Shown one piece after another: positions 42,634-51,656 of a stretch of 64,000 nt of DNA. A program made the translations under genes and the position numbers. Source of the DNA: Kurthia senegalensis. GTDB lineage: Bacteria; Bacillota; Bacilli; Bacillales_A; Planococcaceae. The notes beneath the pieces are model-generated. The model was not told the DNA's origin, searched no databases, and saw only the letters and a list, made by a program, of their open reading frames with translations. Each line of letters opens with the position of its first letter. Position 1 is the stretch's first letter. The stretch lies in assembly GCF_000285595.1 (NCBI RefSeq), contig NZ_HE611067.1:62001-126000 (forward strand). Reading direction: 5' to 3'.

Positions 42634-45003
42634 ATGAATTTAATTACACATAATTTACTTGATACACTGCAACAATTAAACAAAGAGGCACAAGAAATAC
42701 GTTGGATTACCGCCTTTGCGATGAAGTCAGGTGTGACAATCATGCTCGATTCTTTAAAAGAGGCACATGATCGAGGAGCAAATATTCAACTGCTCGTAGG
42801 AGATTATTTATGCATTACACAACCGGATGCACTACAACTTTTACACGATACATTACCAAGAGCAGAAATTCGTTTATACCAAGCACACGGACGGTCGTTT
42901 CACCCAAAAGCCTACGTGTATCGTCACGCGCAAGAACAACACGTAATCGTCGGTTCATCTAATTTATCAAATTCTGCGCTAACAACCGGTATCGAATGGA
43001 GTTTACATACCGTAAATCTCGAAACTTATGAAGAAGCTTCTGAACAATTTTTAACATTATTTTATGATCCAAATACCGTTCCTATTCATACGTTGTCGAT
43101 TGAAAATTACCGTCACGTATATGATGAAACAAAACGGGCAATGCCTTTAACGAAAAAATGGAGTGCTGTTGAAGCAACTCAATTAATGTACGATTATACC
43201 GAGCATTCAGAAATGATTACTGAATCGAATATAGCAGACGAACCTTTAACACCTCGTCCTGCACAACAATTGGCACTTCAATCCCTTCAAGAAACATTCG
43301 AACAAGGCTACGACAAAGCGATGGCTATTTTAGCAACAGGTCTTGGAAAAACTTATTTGGCGGCATTTTTCGCAAGAAATTTTAAACGTGTGTTATTTGT
43401 CGCGCATCGTGAAGAAATTTTAGAGCAAGCGAAGCAAGCATTTCAACACGTACATCCTGAAAAGACAGTTGGTTTTTATAACAAATTGAAAAAAGACACA
43501 AACAGCGACATGCTTTTCGCTTCTATTTATACACTTTCACAATCACATCATTTAGAAAAGTTTAATCGAGATGCATTTGATTTAATTGTCATCGATGAGT
43601 TTCATCATGCTGCTGCACCGACTTATCACCGCTTACTCGAATATTTCGAGCCTTCTTTTCTTTTAGGTATTACCGCAACACCAGATCGTTTAGATAACAA
43701 AGATGTTTATGAACTATGCGATGGCAATATCGCCATTGATATCCATTTCATCGAAGCAATTTCGAAAAATTGGTTAGCACCTTTCCACTACTATGCGATA
43801 AAAGATACAATTGATTATTCGCAAATTCGGTTAGTCGGCATGCAATATGACGAAGAAGAACTTACATATCAACAACTTCAACAACCTATACTCGAACATA
43901 TATTTACGAAATGGATTGAGTTGAAACAAACACGAACAATTGCTTTTTGCTCATCTATTGCCCAAGCCAATTACATGGCAGATTATTTCCGTAAACGAGG
44001 CATTCGTGCAACATCCCTTACAGGTCAACATTCAAAAGAAGAACGTAAACAAAGTCGAATCGCACTAGAATTAGGAAAAATAGACATTATTTTCACGGTC
44101 GATTTATTTAATGAAGGCGTCGACATTCCGAAAGTAGATACGTTACTATTCGTTCGTCCTACGGAATCGATTTCTATTTTCACTCAACAAATTGGAAGAG
44201 GTCTACGACTAGCGCCTCATAAAGAGAAATGTGTCATCATCGACTTTATCGGTAATTATCGTAACGCAGATCGCAAACTAACGGCACTGAATCCGCATGC
44301 CAACAAAGCAACTTATCAAGCGATGCAAACCGTTCCAAATACAGATATCGTATTAAATTTAGATTTAGAAGTGATTGACTTACTAAAAGAAATGATTCGC
44401 AAAAATCAAACGTACAAACAAAAAATACTTTCTATTTTTAAAGAAATTAAATTAGAATTAGGGCGTCGTCCTACGTACTTAGAATTTTATTTCCAAAGTG
44501 GTTATAAAGAGTTGAATGTCGCAAAAGAATTCAAAACGTACGTACAATTATTAAAAGAAGCAAACGAACTGAGTGTACTGGAGCTCGATGTTTTTGAACG
44601 TATAAAACCCTTACTTATTGAAATCGAAAAAACAGCGATGTCGAAAAGTTATAAAATGGTCTTGCTCGACGCAATGTTGCAAAGGGGACCAGCCGATTGG
44701 TATAAGTCAATTACTGCAAGTGAAGCATCCATATATTTCAGCGCCTACTTAAAACAACCGACAAAACAAACAATTGATCCAATTGATTTCACGCCGCAAA
44801 AGGTTATTCGCCTACTAGAAAAAATGCCAATGACAAAATGGGCAGCGAGTAGTAAAGGCATGGCATCATTTGACGGTCAAATTTTTCAATTTAACGTATC
44901 CATTCAGCCTAATGAACAAGAACTTATTTATGAATGGGTGAAAGAAATTTGTTCTTTCCGTTTGAATCGCTATTTTTCAAAAAAAGCTGAAAAACTGAAT
45001 TAA
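42634..45003 (+). CDS. SF2 DEAD/DEAH-type helicase with N-terminal phospholipase-D-like domain
   Basis: A 789-residue protein. Residues 1-170 are a PLD-like nuclease domain with HPKAYVY (His90, Lys92) and GSSNLSNSALT (108-117), one HKD-like motif. Residues 205-570 are an SF2 helicase: Q-motif-like PRPAQQLALQSL, Walker A ATGLGKT (234-240), motif II DEFH (321-324), motif III TATPDR (348-353) and motif VI QIGRGLRLAP. The C-terminal 200 residues are helical and may be of the DUF3427 kind. Such nuclease-helicase fusions are frequent in defence islands and may process foreign or damaged DNA. It starts directly on the stop of the MazG-like gene and converges on the dpt operon. Confidence 0.88.
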   Translation: MNLITHNLLDTLQQLNKEAQEIRWITAFAMKSGVTIMLDSLKEAHDRGANIQLLVGDYLCITQPDALQLLHDTLPRAEIRLYQAHGRSFHPKAYVYRHAQEQHVIVGSSNLSNSALTTGIEWSLHTVNLETYEEASEQFLTLFYDPNTVPIHTLSIENYRHVYDETKRAMPLTKKWSAVEATQLMYDYTEHSEMITESNIADEPLTPRPAQQLALQSLQETFEQGYDKAMAILATGLGKTYLAAFFARNFKRVLFVAHREEILEQAKQAFQHVHPEKTVGFYNKLKKDTNSDMLFASIYTLSQSHHLEKFNRDAFDLIVIDEFHHAAAPTYHRLLEYFEPSFLLGITATPDRLDNKDVYELCDGNIAIDIHFIEAISKNWLAPFHYYAIKDTIDYSQIRLVGMQYDEEELTYQQLQQPILEHIFTKWIELKQTRTIAFCSSIAQANYMADYFRKRGIRATSLTGQHSKEERKQSRIALELGKIDIIFTVDLFNEGVDIPKVDTLLFVRPTESISIFTQQIGRGLRLAPHKEKCVIIDFIGNYRNADRKLTALNPHANKATYQAMQTVPNTDIVLNLDLEVIDLLKEMIRKNQTYKQKILSIFKEIKLELGRRPTYLEFYFQSGYKELNVAKEFKTYVQLLKEANELSVLELDVFERIKPLLIEIEKTAMSKSYKMVLLDAMLQRGPADWYKSITASEASIYFSAYLKQPTKQTIDPIDFTPQKVIRLLEKMPMTKWAASSKGMASFDGQIFQFNVSIQPNEQELIYEWVKEICSFRLNRYFSKKAEKLN

Positions 45004-45006
45004 TCT

Positions 45007-45046
45007 AAAAAAAGGAATGCCCTGTATGTACGGAGCATTCCTTTTT
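45007..45046. terminator. Bidirectional terminator between helicase and dptH
   Basis: AAAAAAAGGAATGC (45007-45020) pairs with GCATTCCTTTTT (45035-45046), with runs on both sides, separating the convergent operons. Confidence 0.85.
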
Positions 45047-45062
45047 ATGTGTTATTTAATCA

Positions 45063-48000
45063 TTATTCCATCGCTGGAACTTTTACAATTTTCGTTGTTT
45101 GTGGAGTTAATTCTTCTGCTTCCATAAACTGACCTTGTACGATACATTCCCCTTTTTTCAACGTGCGAAGTAGTTCAATATCTTTTTTCATGTTCAGTTT
45201 ATCTGCTACAAGATTTAATTCACTTTCTGAAGGTTTAAAGAAAACAGATGTTGCTGCATTTTCTAGCACGACTAACTCTTCTTTTCGGAAGTTACTAAAT
45301 GTTTGTGTCGCAAACCAAACAGACATCCCAAATTTACGTCCTTCACGTAAAATTTTATCTGATGGTGATCCCGCTTTGAAATTTAAATTTTGGGCTTCAT
45401 CTAAAATAATTGGTAATGGGCGTGCTGCTGTATTAGACTGCGCAAAATACCATAAGTCCCAAAGAATAAATTCCGTCATCGCTTTTTTAATGGAATCTTG
45501 TTCAAATCCTTCAAATTGAATGACTGAAATTTGTCCTTTTTCATTGAAGTAGTCATCCCACGTAAATTCTTCATTGTAACTAAATGGATCGATGTCTACA
45601 AAAAGAGCTAACTTATTAGCAATCGTTTCTGCTACTGCACTACTAATTTCTTCTGATTCTACGAGCATTTCCATCATCAAAGTTAAGGTCGCCTTATCGC
45701 CATACGCTTCAATACATTTTTTCGCAGCGCGATACAATGCATTCGATTGTTGCGGCCCAAAATTATAAACGCTCGTAAATACTTCTTTAATTCGTGAAGC
45801 AGTTTCTGTTGCAGGTTCCTTATTCACTTGTCCCGCAATCGTCTTATCTCGACGTATAAACGGGTTAATTGGGAAACCATCAAAATAAACGACGCGTTCA
45901 TGGAATTTATCCCCGACTGTATTTAAAAACACATCATCTAGTTGTGTTTTCGTATAACTACTGGAGTAGTCGACGATTAGTGCCGGTTGATCTTGCATTG
46001 CTAACTGGCGTAAGACCGATTGAATGAAATACGTTTTCCCTTGTCCAGATCGTCCTCCTATCACGAGGTGGCGATTGGCAAGTTGCTGTACTCCAAATTC
46101 CCAATAAACATGTTCATCGTTAGTTGTTATGCCGAGTAACGGCCGACTTCCTTCTATTTTCACTGGGGTTTCTGCAGCAAATACTGCTTGTTCCTCTCGT
46201 AAAATAGAAGTTTCTCTTTCAAGAAAAGCGTCTTCTTCTACCATTTCTTGTACATTTTCAGCCACAATAGACTCTTCAAAGACTTCTTGTTCATTCGTTT
46301 CAATAATTTTTTCTATTTCTACGTTTGTGCTTTCTTCAAATGAAACTTCAGACTCTGGTTCTGAAATAAACTCATCAATCTCAACGATTTCTAACGATTT
46401 CTGTTTTGTTTTTTCTATTTGTTCGACAGATGAAAAGTCTCGATTTTTTAACTGTTCCATTGTCACACCAAGTGATTGGTAAGCAATTTGTTCAGGTACT
46501 TCATATACCATCACACCACTTTTACGCTCTTCTGTCTCTTCAACAAGTAGTTTTTTAAAGGACATAACGGCACCTTCGCCTAGTTCAGCGCGTAATGAAT
46601 CGCTTAACGTAAACTCATCATTGAGCAACTGTTCTTTTAAATGTTCCGATAAGTTATAATCTTTTTCTGGCCAAATCATATTTAACACCATTTTGTGTGC
46701 ATTCATAATGTACATACGCATAAAGAAGTTACGTAAAAATTTAGCGTCAAATGAATCATTGTTTAAATATTCATTTAAGCGTAAATTTAACTCTTTTACT
46801 TGTGAAATCCCCTTATCGATAACGTTGCTCGCATTTTGACCAATTTTCACTTCAACCGGTAATAAATATACGTTAGGAATCGTTTCTGTTTCTTCGACGC
46901 CAATTAATAATAAGTCATCACTACAGTTTCCTCGTCGCCCTATCGTTTTTCCAGAAAATAAGCCGTCTGCTTTTTTAAGCCCTACGTTTCCTGTCACACG
47001 CACGATTTCTTCCATCGAAATAGGAACCCATTTTATATGACTTTGCTCAAATCGTAATAATATGTGCTTAATAGCTGCTACGATACTCATCTTCTCACGT
47101 TGATCATGTCCACGATTTTGTACAGCTCGTAACAACCATTCCCCGTTAAATGTATTAAATGCTTGAATAATATTTGTCATCATTTCAGGTTGCACTTTTA
47201 CACCGTGAGAAGCTAAAAATTCTTCAATCACACGGAAATATTGTGGCGATTTGTCTGTCACCGTAATCGCATCATAATGATTACTAGATGAAAGTTGATC
47301 TGAGTAGTGGACGATAACGAGATCCGATGATGATTTCTCGAAATATTCTAGATCGACAGAAGGGTCAATAAAGGTCAACCACGTACAAGAAGAATACAAT
47401 TCACTTAGACGGTTTTCATCATCGGTTGTAATGTGTAATGAAATCACATTATTTTTATTGTATGGATCATTTCCTGAATTCGTTCTGTTCGCACTTAATT
47501 CATTAATATTTTTAGCAAATTCAAGAAGTTGTGTACGCTTATAATCGGATTGTCCAAGCCCAAAGCCTAAACGGTATCCACCATTGTCGGTTTGATGCGA
47601 TGAAGATGAAACATACAAACCACCGAGGCTCGTTGAGTTCGGTGCATCTGTCACTATTTGTTTGGCGATGCTTTCATTACTATTCATTTTATAAAAGTTA
47701 ATATGACTGTACGTAAGTTCTTCGTCCATTGAACATTTTGAAAAGCGCAACCGTTTTTGAATTTCAATTAACGTATCGAAGTCATCTAATTGTTTCGTAT
47801 TTAAATCGACACCGAAAATTTCTTTCACTTGTTTTGGTAATTCTAATGAATTAAACAATTCAAAACTGCTAATACGATCTAAGTCATCGGTATAATAATG
47901 AATGTCTACCGTTAATAATTTCGTAAATGTCCCTTTCTTTTGAATATCTGCTTTAAACCAACGAAGAATCCCTTTTAATACTTCGCTATCATTTTTAATA

Positions 48001-50291
48001 TTAATAACGTTCATAATTAATGTCGGTTGTGCACTAATTTCAAATAAATACTCATAATAATTGACAAATTGAGACATTTTTTCGTTAATTACTTTTGCTA
48101 AAAAATTATTCGTTTCACCGATGGATACTTGTTCTTGCGGGCGATACTCATGCCACTCTACAAGTGAATCATTAGAATCTGGTTTATAAATTTCATTTCG
48201 ATCATTTACTAAGTATGGAATGATATATGCTGGATTCAATTGTTTCAAAACATTACTATCAATCTCTTCTGCATTCATTTCATTTGCTAAAGCAAGTTGG
48301 TACGCTACGTTTAACGGTGAGAACGGCGTCATATATAAAGAAAAATCTTTCTCAAGCGTTCCTAAATAAAGTAAGTCGCGCTGTTCTGCTGTCATAAGTG
48401 CATTGTTTGAAATACTTTCAATTTCTTCATTAAATGTTTGGATATACGTTTCGGCTGCTCTACGTATGTCTTCCGTATAGTAAATGAAAGACGGAATTGA
48501 TTCCGTTACACGTAATGCGTGTAAAAACTGCATATACGCTTGTTGCATTTTACTAGAAAGTGTTAGCTCTTTTTCGTATAGTTGACCATTACGTACGACA
48601 GCTGCGTATAGAGATTGCTCTAACCAAGTCGCTTCCCATTTGAAAAATACACGATGACGTTCCATTGTCGAATACGGATGTTGATGTAACATAACTTTCG
48701 CACCATCTTCTAAATACGCGAAAGACTGCTCATTTTTCATTTTGTATTCCCAAATTTTCGTATCTGTTATAGGCGTCGCACGTAAAATATCGTCATCGAT
48801 TTGAATAGGTAATACCGAGCCATTTCGACTTATATTAAATTCAAATTCTCGCGTTTCCTCGTCTAATAAAGCTGGTGTGAATGAAATTGTATACCCTGTT
48901 CCATCCGCTTCCAACGTTTCATCAATTGTACTCACTTCGTATGGAATACTACCGTCGCCTAATGTTAATGTATTTTCATTATTTAATTTAACGATGAAAT
49001 TTCCTTTTGCATTTAATTTATACGCTGTTTTAAGTGCAGCATAATACGCTTGCTCATCTCGAATTACTAATAATTTAAATGTAAAGTTACTTGATGACAT
49101 ATTTTCATGACGGTATGAAAAAGATGCGAATGATATGTCTTGATGTTGAAGAGGTAATGTCGCAATTAACGTTTTACCATTCTTCACAACTTTCGATTTA
49201 TGTTTTCCGTTAATATTTTCTTGTGCCACGCTTACTGAAAACGGTAATTTCACAATAATTTCGGCTGCTTCTTCTACGATTGGTTGGAAAATAACTAAAT
49301 CGAATGCTCGCTTTCCTTGCTTCGTATTCCAAAAAGAATTTATTTTTGAACGTCCTACAGACGTAATCAATTCCACTTGAACTTTCTCTTCCATAAATGA
49401 AATATCTTTTTTCGTTGCTACTTTCTCTTTTTCTTCCAAAACTTTTGAAAAATCGATTTCTTTTTCATCTTTATAAATGTCTTTCCCAAAGTCATCATAC
49501 TCTTCAATAAAGCGTTCTTCTGCATTGCCTAGTTCTCGAATTCGTGCATGTTCTTCAAAGGTTTCTGCATTTTCATCTAAGCGTTGTTTTAATGCTTTCT
49601 GAGCTCTTTTATGTTTAGCCGAACCTTCTACTTCTAAATCAGCTGCTTCAATAAATGTATGTAACTCTTTATCTGGATAATAGCCTAATGTTTTGATTGA
49701 TTCATAATCCATTTCCTCACTATAAATCCAACCTAATACGTCTTCAAAATCTAAAAATGACGCATTCTCAACATTTTTCAATTCTTCTCTTCCAGCCAAA
49801 TAATGATTCAAGAACGCTTTATTTTCTGCTGGAATTGTACTTTCTTCAACGAGCTTTTGAATGTTTCCAACGATTTGAGAAGCATTTAAAGGTAAGCCCT
49901 CTGCTGTTAAGTTACGGCTACCTCCTCGAATAGAATCTAGCATTTTATCAGAAATCATAATGATTGATGTATTTTTCCAAATTCCTTTTTGCTCACTCAT
50001 CTCATTACGTAAATTGACGATGAAATCAAGATGTGTGCCGTTCAGCGTCGTCGCAAATACATATTTGTAATCGCCAAAACGTAATGCGACCGTTTCATAA
50101 GCTTCTTCCCCTTCTGCTTCGTATACAAAAGGCTCTGCTTCTTCTAGTTCACTAACCGCTTCCATAATGGACTGAATATAAGTTTCGTTCGGCAAAGATA
50201 AATAATAACGATTCACTTCTCCATTTTTAGCTTCTTCTTTAAAAAATGTTACGAATTGATTTGAAATAATATTATAAAATTGCTTTAACAT
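45063..50291 (-). CDS. dptH: DptH-like ATPase of the Dnd phosphorothioate-dependent restriction system
   Basis: A 1,742-residue protein. The long N-terminal two thirds is strand/helix-rich without simple motifs, ending in an acidic Glu-rich linker at about 1,280-1,390. The C-terminal 330 residues are a HerA/FtsK-type ATPase: Walker A LVIGGRSGQGKTYFI at about 1,410-1,424, Walker B with LPIILDEAQNL, and a sensor region MSVWFATQTFSNFR. Size, order behind dptF and dptG, and the ATPase tail match DptH (dnd-associated protein 2), part of the complex that restricts DNA lacking phosphorothioates. ATG 50291 is chosen: GGGGA lies eight bases before; it overlaps dptG by 20 bases. The long N-terminal region I cannot subdivide. 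Confidence 0.75.
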   Translation of the reverse strand: MLKQFYNIISNQFVTFFKEEAKNGEVNRYYLSLPNETYIQSIMEAVSELEEAEPFVYEAEGEEAYETVALRFGDYKYVFATTLNGTHLDFIVNLRNEMSEQKGIWKNTSIIMISDKMLDSIRGGSRNLTAEGLPLNASQIVGNIQKLVEESTIPAENKAFLNHYLAGREELKNVENASFLDFEDVLGWIYSEEMDYESIKTLGYYPDKELHTFIEAADLEVEGSAKHKRAQKALKQRLDENAETFEEHARIRELGNAEERFIEEYDDFGKDIYKDEKEIDFSKVLEEKEKVATKKDISFMEEKVQVELITSVGRSKINSFWNTKQGKRAFDLVIFQPIVEEAAEIIVKLPFSVSVAQENINGKHKSKVVKNGKTLIATLPLQHQDISFASFSYRHENMSSSNFTFKLLVIRDEQAYYAALKTAYKLNAKGNFIVKLNNENTLTLGDGSIPYEVSTIDETLEADGTGYTISFTPALLDEETREFEFNISRNGSVLPIQIDDDILRATPITDTKIWEYKMKNEQSFAYLEDGAKVMLHQHPYSTMERHRVFFKWEATWLEQSLYAAVVRNGQLYEKELTLSSKMQQAYMQFLHALRVTESIPSFIYYTEDIRRAAETYIQTFNEEIESISNNALMTAEQRDLLYLGTLEKDFSLYMTPFSPLNVAYQLALANEMNAEEIDSNVLKQLNPAYIIPYLVNDRNEIYKPDSNDSLVEWHEYRPQEQVSIGETNNFLAKVINEKMSQFVNYYEYLFEISAQPTLIMNVINIKNDSEVLKGILRWFKADIQKKGTFTKLLTVDIHYYTDDLDRISSFELFNSLELPKQVKEIFGVDLNTKQLDDFDTLIEIQKRLRFSKCSMDEELTYSHINFYKMNSNESIAKQIVTDAPNSTSLGGLYVSSSSHQTDNGGYRLGFGLGQSDYKRTQLLEFAKNINELSANRTNSGNDPYNKNNVISLHITTDDENRLSELYSSCTWLTFIDPSVDLEYFEKSSSDLVIVHYSDQLSSSNHYDAITVTDKSPQYFRVIEEFLASHGVKVQPEMMTNIIQAFNTFNGEWLLRAVQNRGHDQREKMSIVAAIKHILLRFEQSHIKWVPISMEEIVRVTGNVGLKKADGLFSGKTIGRRGNCSDDLLLIGVEETETIPNVYLLPVEVKIGQNASNVIDKGISQVKELNLRLNEYLNNDSFDAKFLRNFFMRMYIMNAHKMVLNMIWPEKDYNLSEHLKEQLLNDEFTLSDSLRAELGEGAVMSFKKLLVEETEERKSGVMVYEVPEQIAYQSLGVTMEQLKNRDFSSVEQIEKTKQKSLEIVEIDEFISEPESEVSFEESTNVEIEKIIETNEQEVFEESIVAENVQEMVEEDAFLERETSILREEQAVFAAETPVKIEGSRPLLGITTNDEHVYWEFGVQQLANRHLVIGGRSGQGKTYFIQSVLRQLAMQDQPALIVDYSSSYTKTQLDDVFLNTVGDKFHERVVYFDGFPINPFIRRDKTIAGQVNKEPATETASRIKEVFTSVYNFGPQQSNALYRAAKKCIEAYGDKATLTLMMEMLVESEEISSAVAETIANKLALFVDIDPFSYNEEFTWDDYFNEKGQISVIQFEGFEQDSIKKAMTEFILWDLWYFAQSNTAARPLPIILDEAQNLNFKAGSPSDKILREGRKFGMSVWFATQTFSNFRKEELVVLENAATSVFFKPSESELNLVADKLNMKKDIELLRTLKKGECIVQGQFMEAEELTPQTTKIVKVPAME

Positions 50292-51654
50292 ATTGCGCAT
50301 CCCCACTGTCACTTTTTTTATCTAAATAATTCAATTGATCGAGTAAATGAACTACTTCTTCCTTCGATTGATCGTCTAAAAATACACCACGTTTTTCAAG
50401 TGCCAACCATAAATAATTGAGTTCAAGTCGACTATTTTTAGGTCCTACACAAACTGCAATCATCGTTAATAATTGCTTCGGACTGATTGCTAATAATGAA
50501 CCTAGTGAGCCCCCATTTTTACGATAAAAACGACGTAAAAACATATCAAATGCTTTCGTATATCGTGAATACACTTCGTCTTTTACTTGTAAACGAACTA
50601 ATTCAACTAAATCACGGAATGCCTCGTCCAGCGATTGGTTCGTGTAAGAAATCGGTTCTACATCATCTAAACGAACCGCCATCACTTGATTAATCCATTC
50701 GTAAATAGAGCGGACAAATTGTTGCGTCGCTTCTTCTCCTTGCATCTTGAAAAACTGCTCGTAATCATGATAAAACCAATTATTTTCCTCTGTAAAAGTG
50801 TTCGCGCCGAGAATATTCAATGCATGTTCATGCGCATAAAAATAACGAAATTCTTCTTTTAATAGCTTGTAGCCGTAACGATAACCATCACGCCACTTTT
50901 GGGCACGTTCTGTATTTAAAAACATCGTAATCGAAAATGGCTTTTCTGCATCAAATTGCGTAAAACGATTCGTCTGAACGATCATTTGTGTTAAAGCAAA
51001 ATAACAATATTGAACGAAAAAATCTTCTAAATTTGTAATTAAAAATGTAGGATTTGTTGCTAAAACACGCAAATCCTCTACAAATTGTTGTTGCATGAAT
51101 GAAAATAGTTGCTTATATTGCACAGCTTCTTTAAAAGTAGCTTGCTCAACCATCGTTAAATTCATAATAGAGCTTAATAAATCTTGGCTTTCTAGCGTCG
51201 CAAAAATAGATTGAATTTCTTCAAGGTTTTGACGAATGAATAAATCATAAAAAAAGTGAAAGTACATAATCTCCCCTTTTTCTTCTTTACTCGTCTCTGT
51301 GAATGGAATGTATTTTAACTGCTCAAATTTATACACATTTCCATTTTCAATTTCTTTTAATTCGTTTTTTAAATAATTAACAAATGCTGCCTTAGATTGA
51401 TCTGTATCAAATTTTCCGCTTTGTATAATTTCTTCTACAGCTTGCTCATTACGCTCGTAATATTTACTTTCATTTCCGATGACACGTAAAACCGCAGCTA
51501 CTACAGGTGAGAACCCACCTTCAAAATTGGCACGTTCTGGATTACGTGTAGGGAAAGGCGTTACGTACGTATTTTTACGACGATTTAAAGCATAGCCTTT
51601 TTCACCGATAATTTTTTCTATTTCTGCAAAATTCAGTTCAAACGTTTTATTCAT
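50272..51654 (-). CDS. dptG: DptG-like protein of the Dnd restriction system
   Basis: A 460-residue protein without a catalytic motif, mainly helical. It opens MNKTFELNFAEIEKIIGEKG, contains the FPTRNPERANFEGGFSPVVA loop, and ends LDKKSDSGDAQYVKAIL. Its ATG comes two bases after the dptF stop, and its end overlaps dptH by 20 bases, so the three genes are translationally linked in the order F-G-H. I assign DptG (dnd-associated protein 1) from position, size and the neighbours; sequence alone is not decisive. Confidence 0.6.
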   Translation of the reverse strand: MNKTFELNFAEIEKIIGEKGYALNRRKNTYVTPFPTRNPERANFEGGFSPVVAAVLRVIGNESKYYERNEQAVEEIIQSGKFDTDQSKAAFVNYLKNELKEIENGNVYKFEQLKYIPFTETSKEEKGEIMYFHFFYDLFIRQNLEEIQSIFATLESQDLLSSIMNLTMVEQATFKEAVQYKQLFSFMQQQFVEDLRVLATNPTFLITNLEDFFVQYCYFALTQMIVQTNRFTQFDAEKPFSITMFLNTERAQKWRDGYRYGYKLLKEEFRYFYAHEHALNILGANTFTEENNWFYHDYEQFFKMQGEEATQQFVRSIYEWINQVMAVRLDDVEPISYTNQSLDEAFRDLVELVRLQVKDEVYSRYTKAFDMFLRRFYRKNGGSLGSLLAISPKQLLTMIAVCVGPKNSRLELNYLWLALEKRGVFLDDQSKEEVVHLLDQLNYLDKKSDSGDAQYVKAIL

Positions 51655-51656
51655 TG

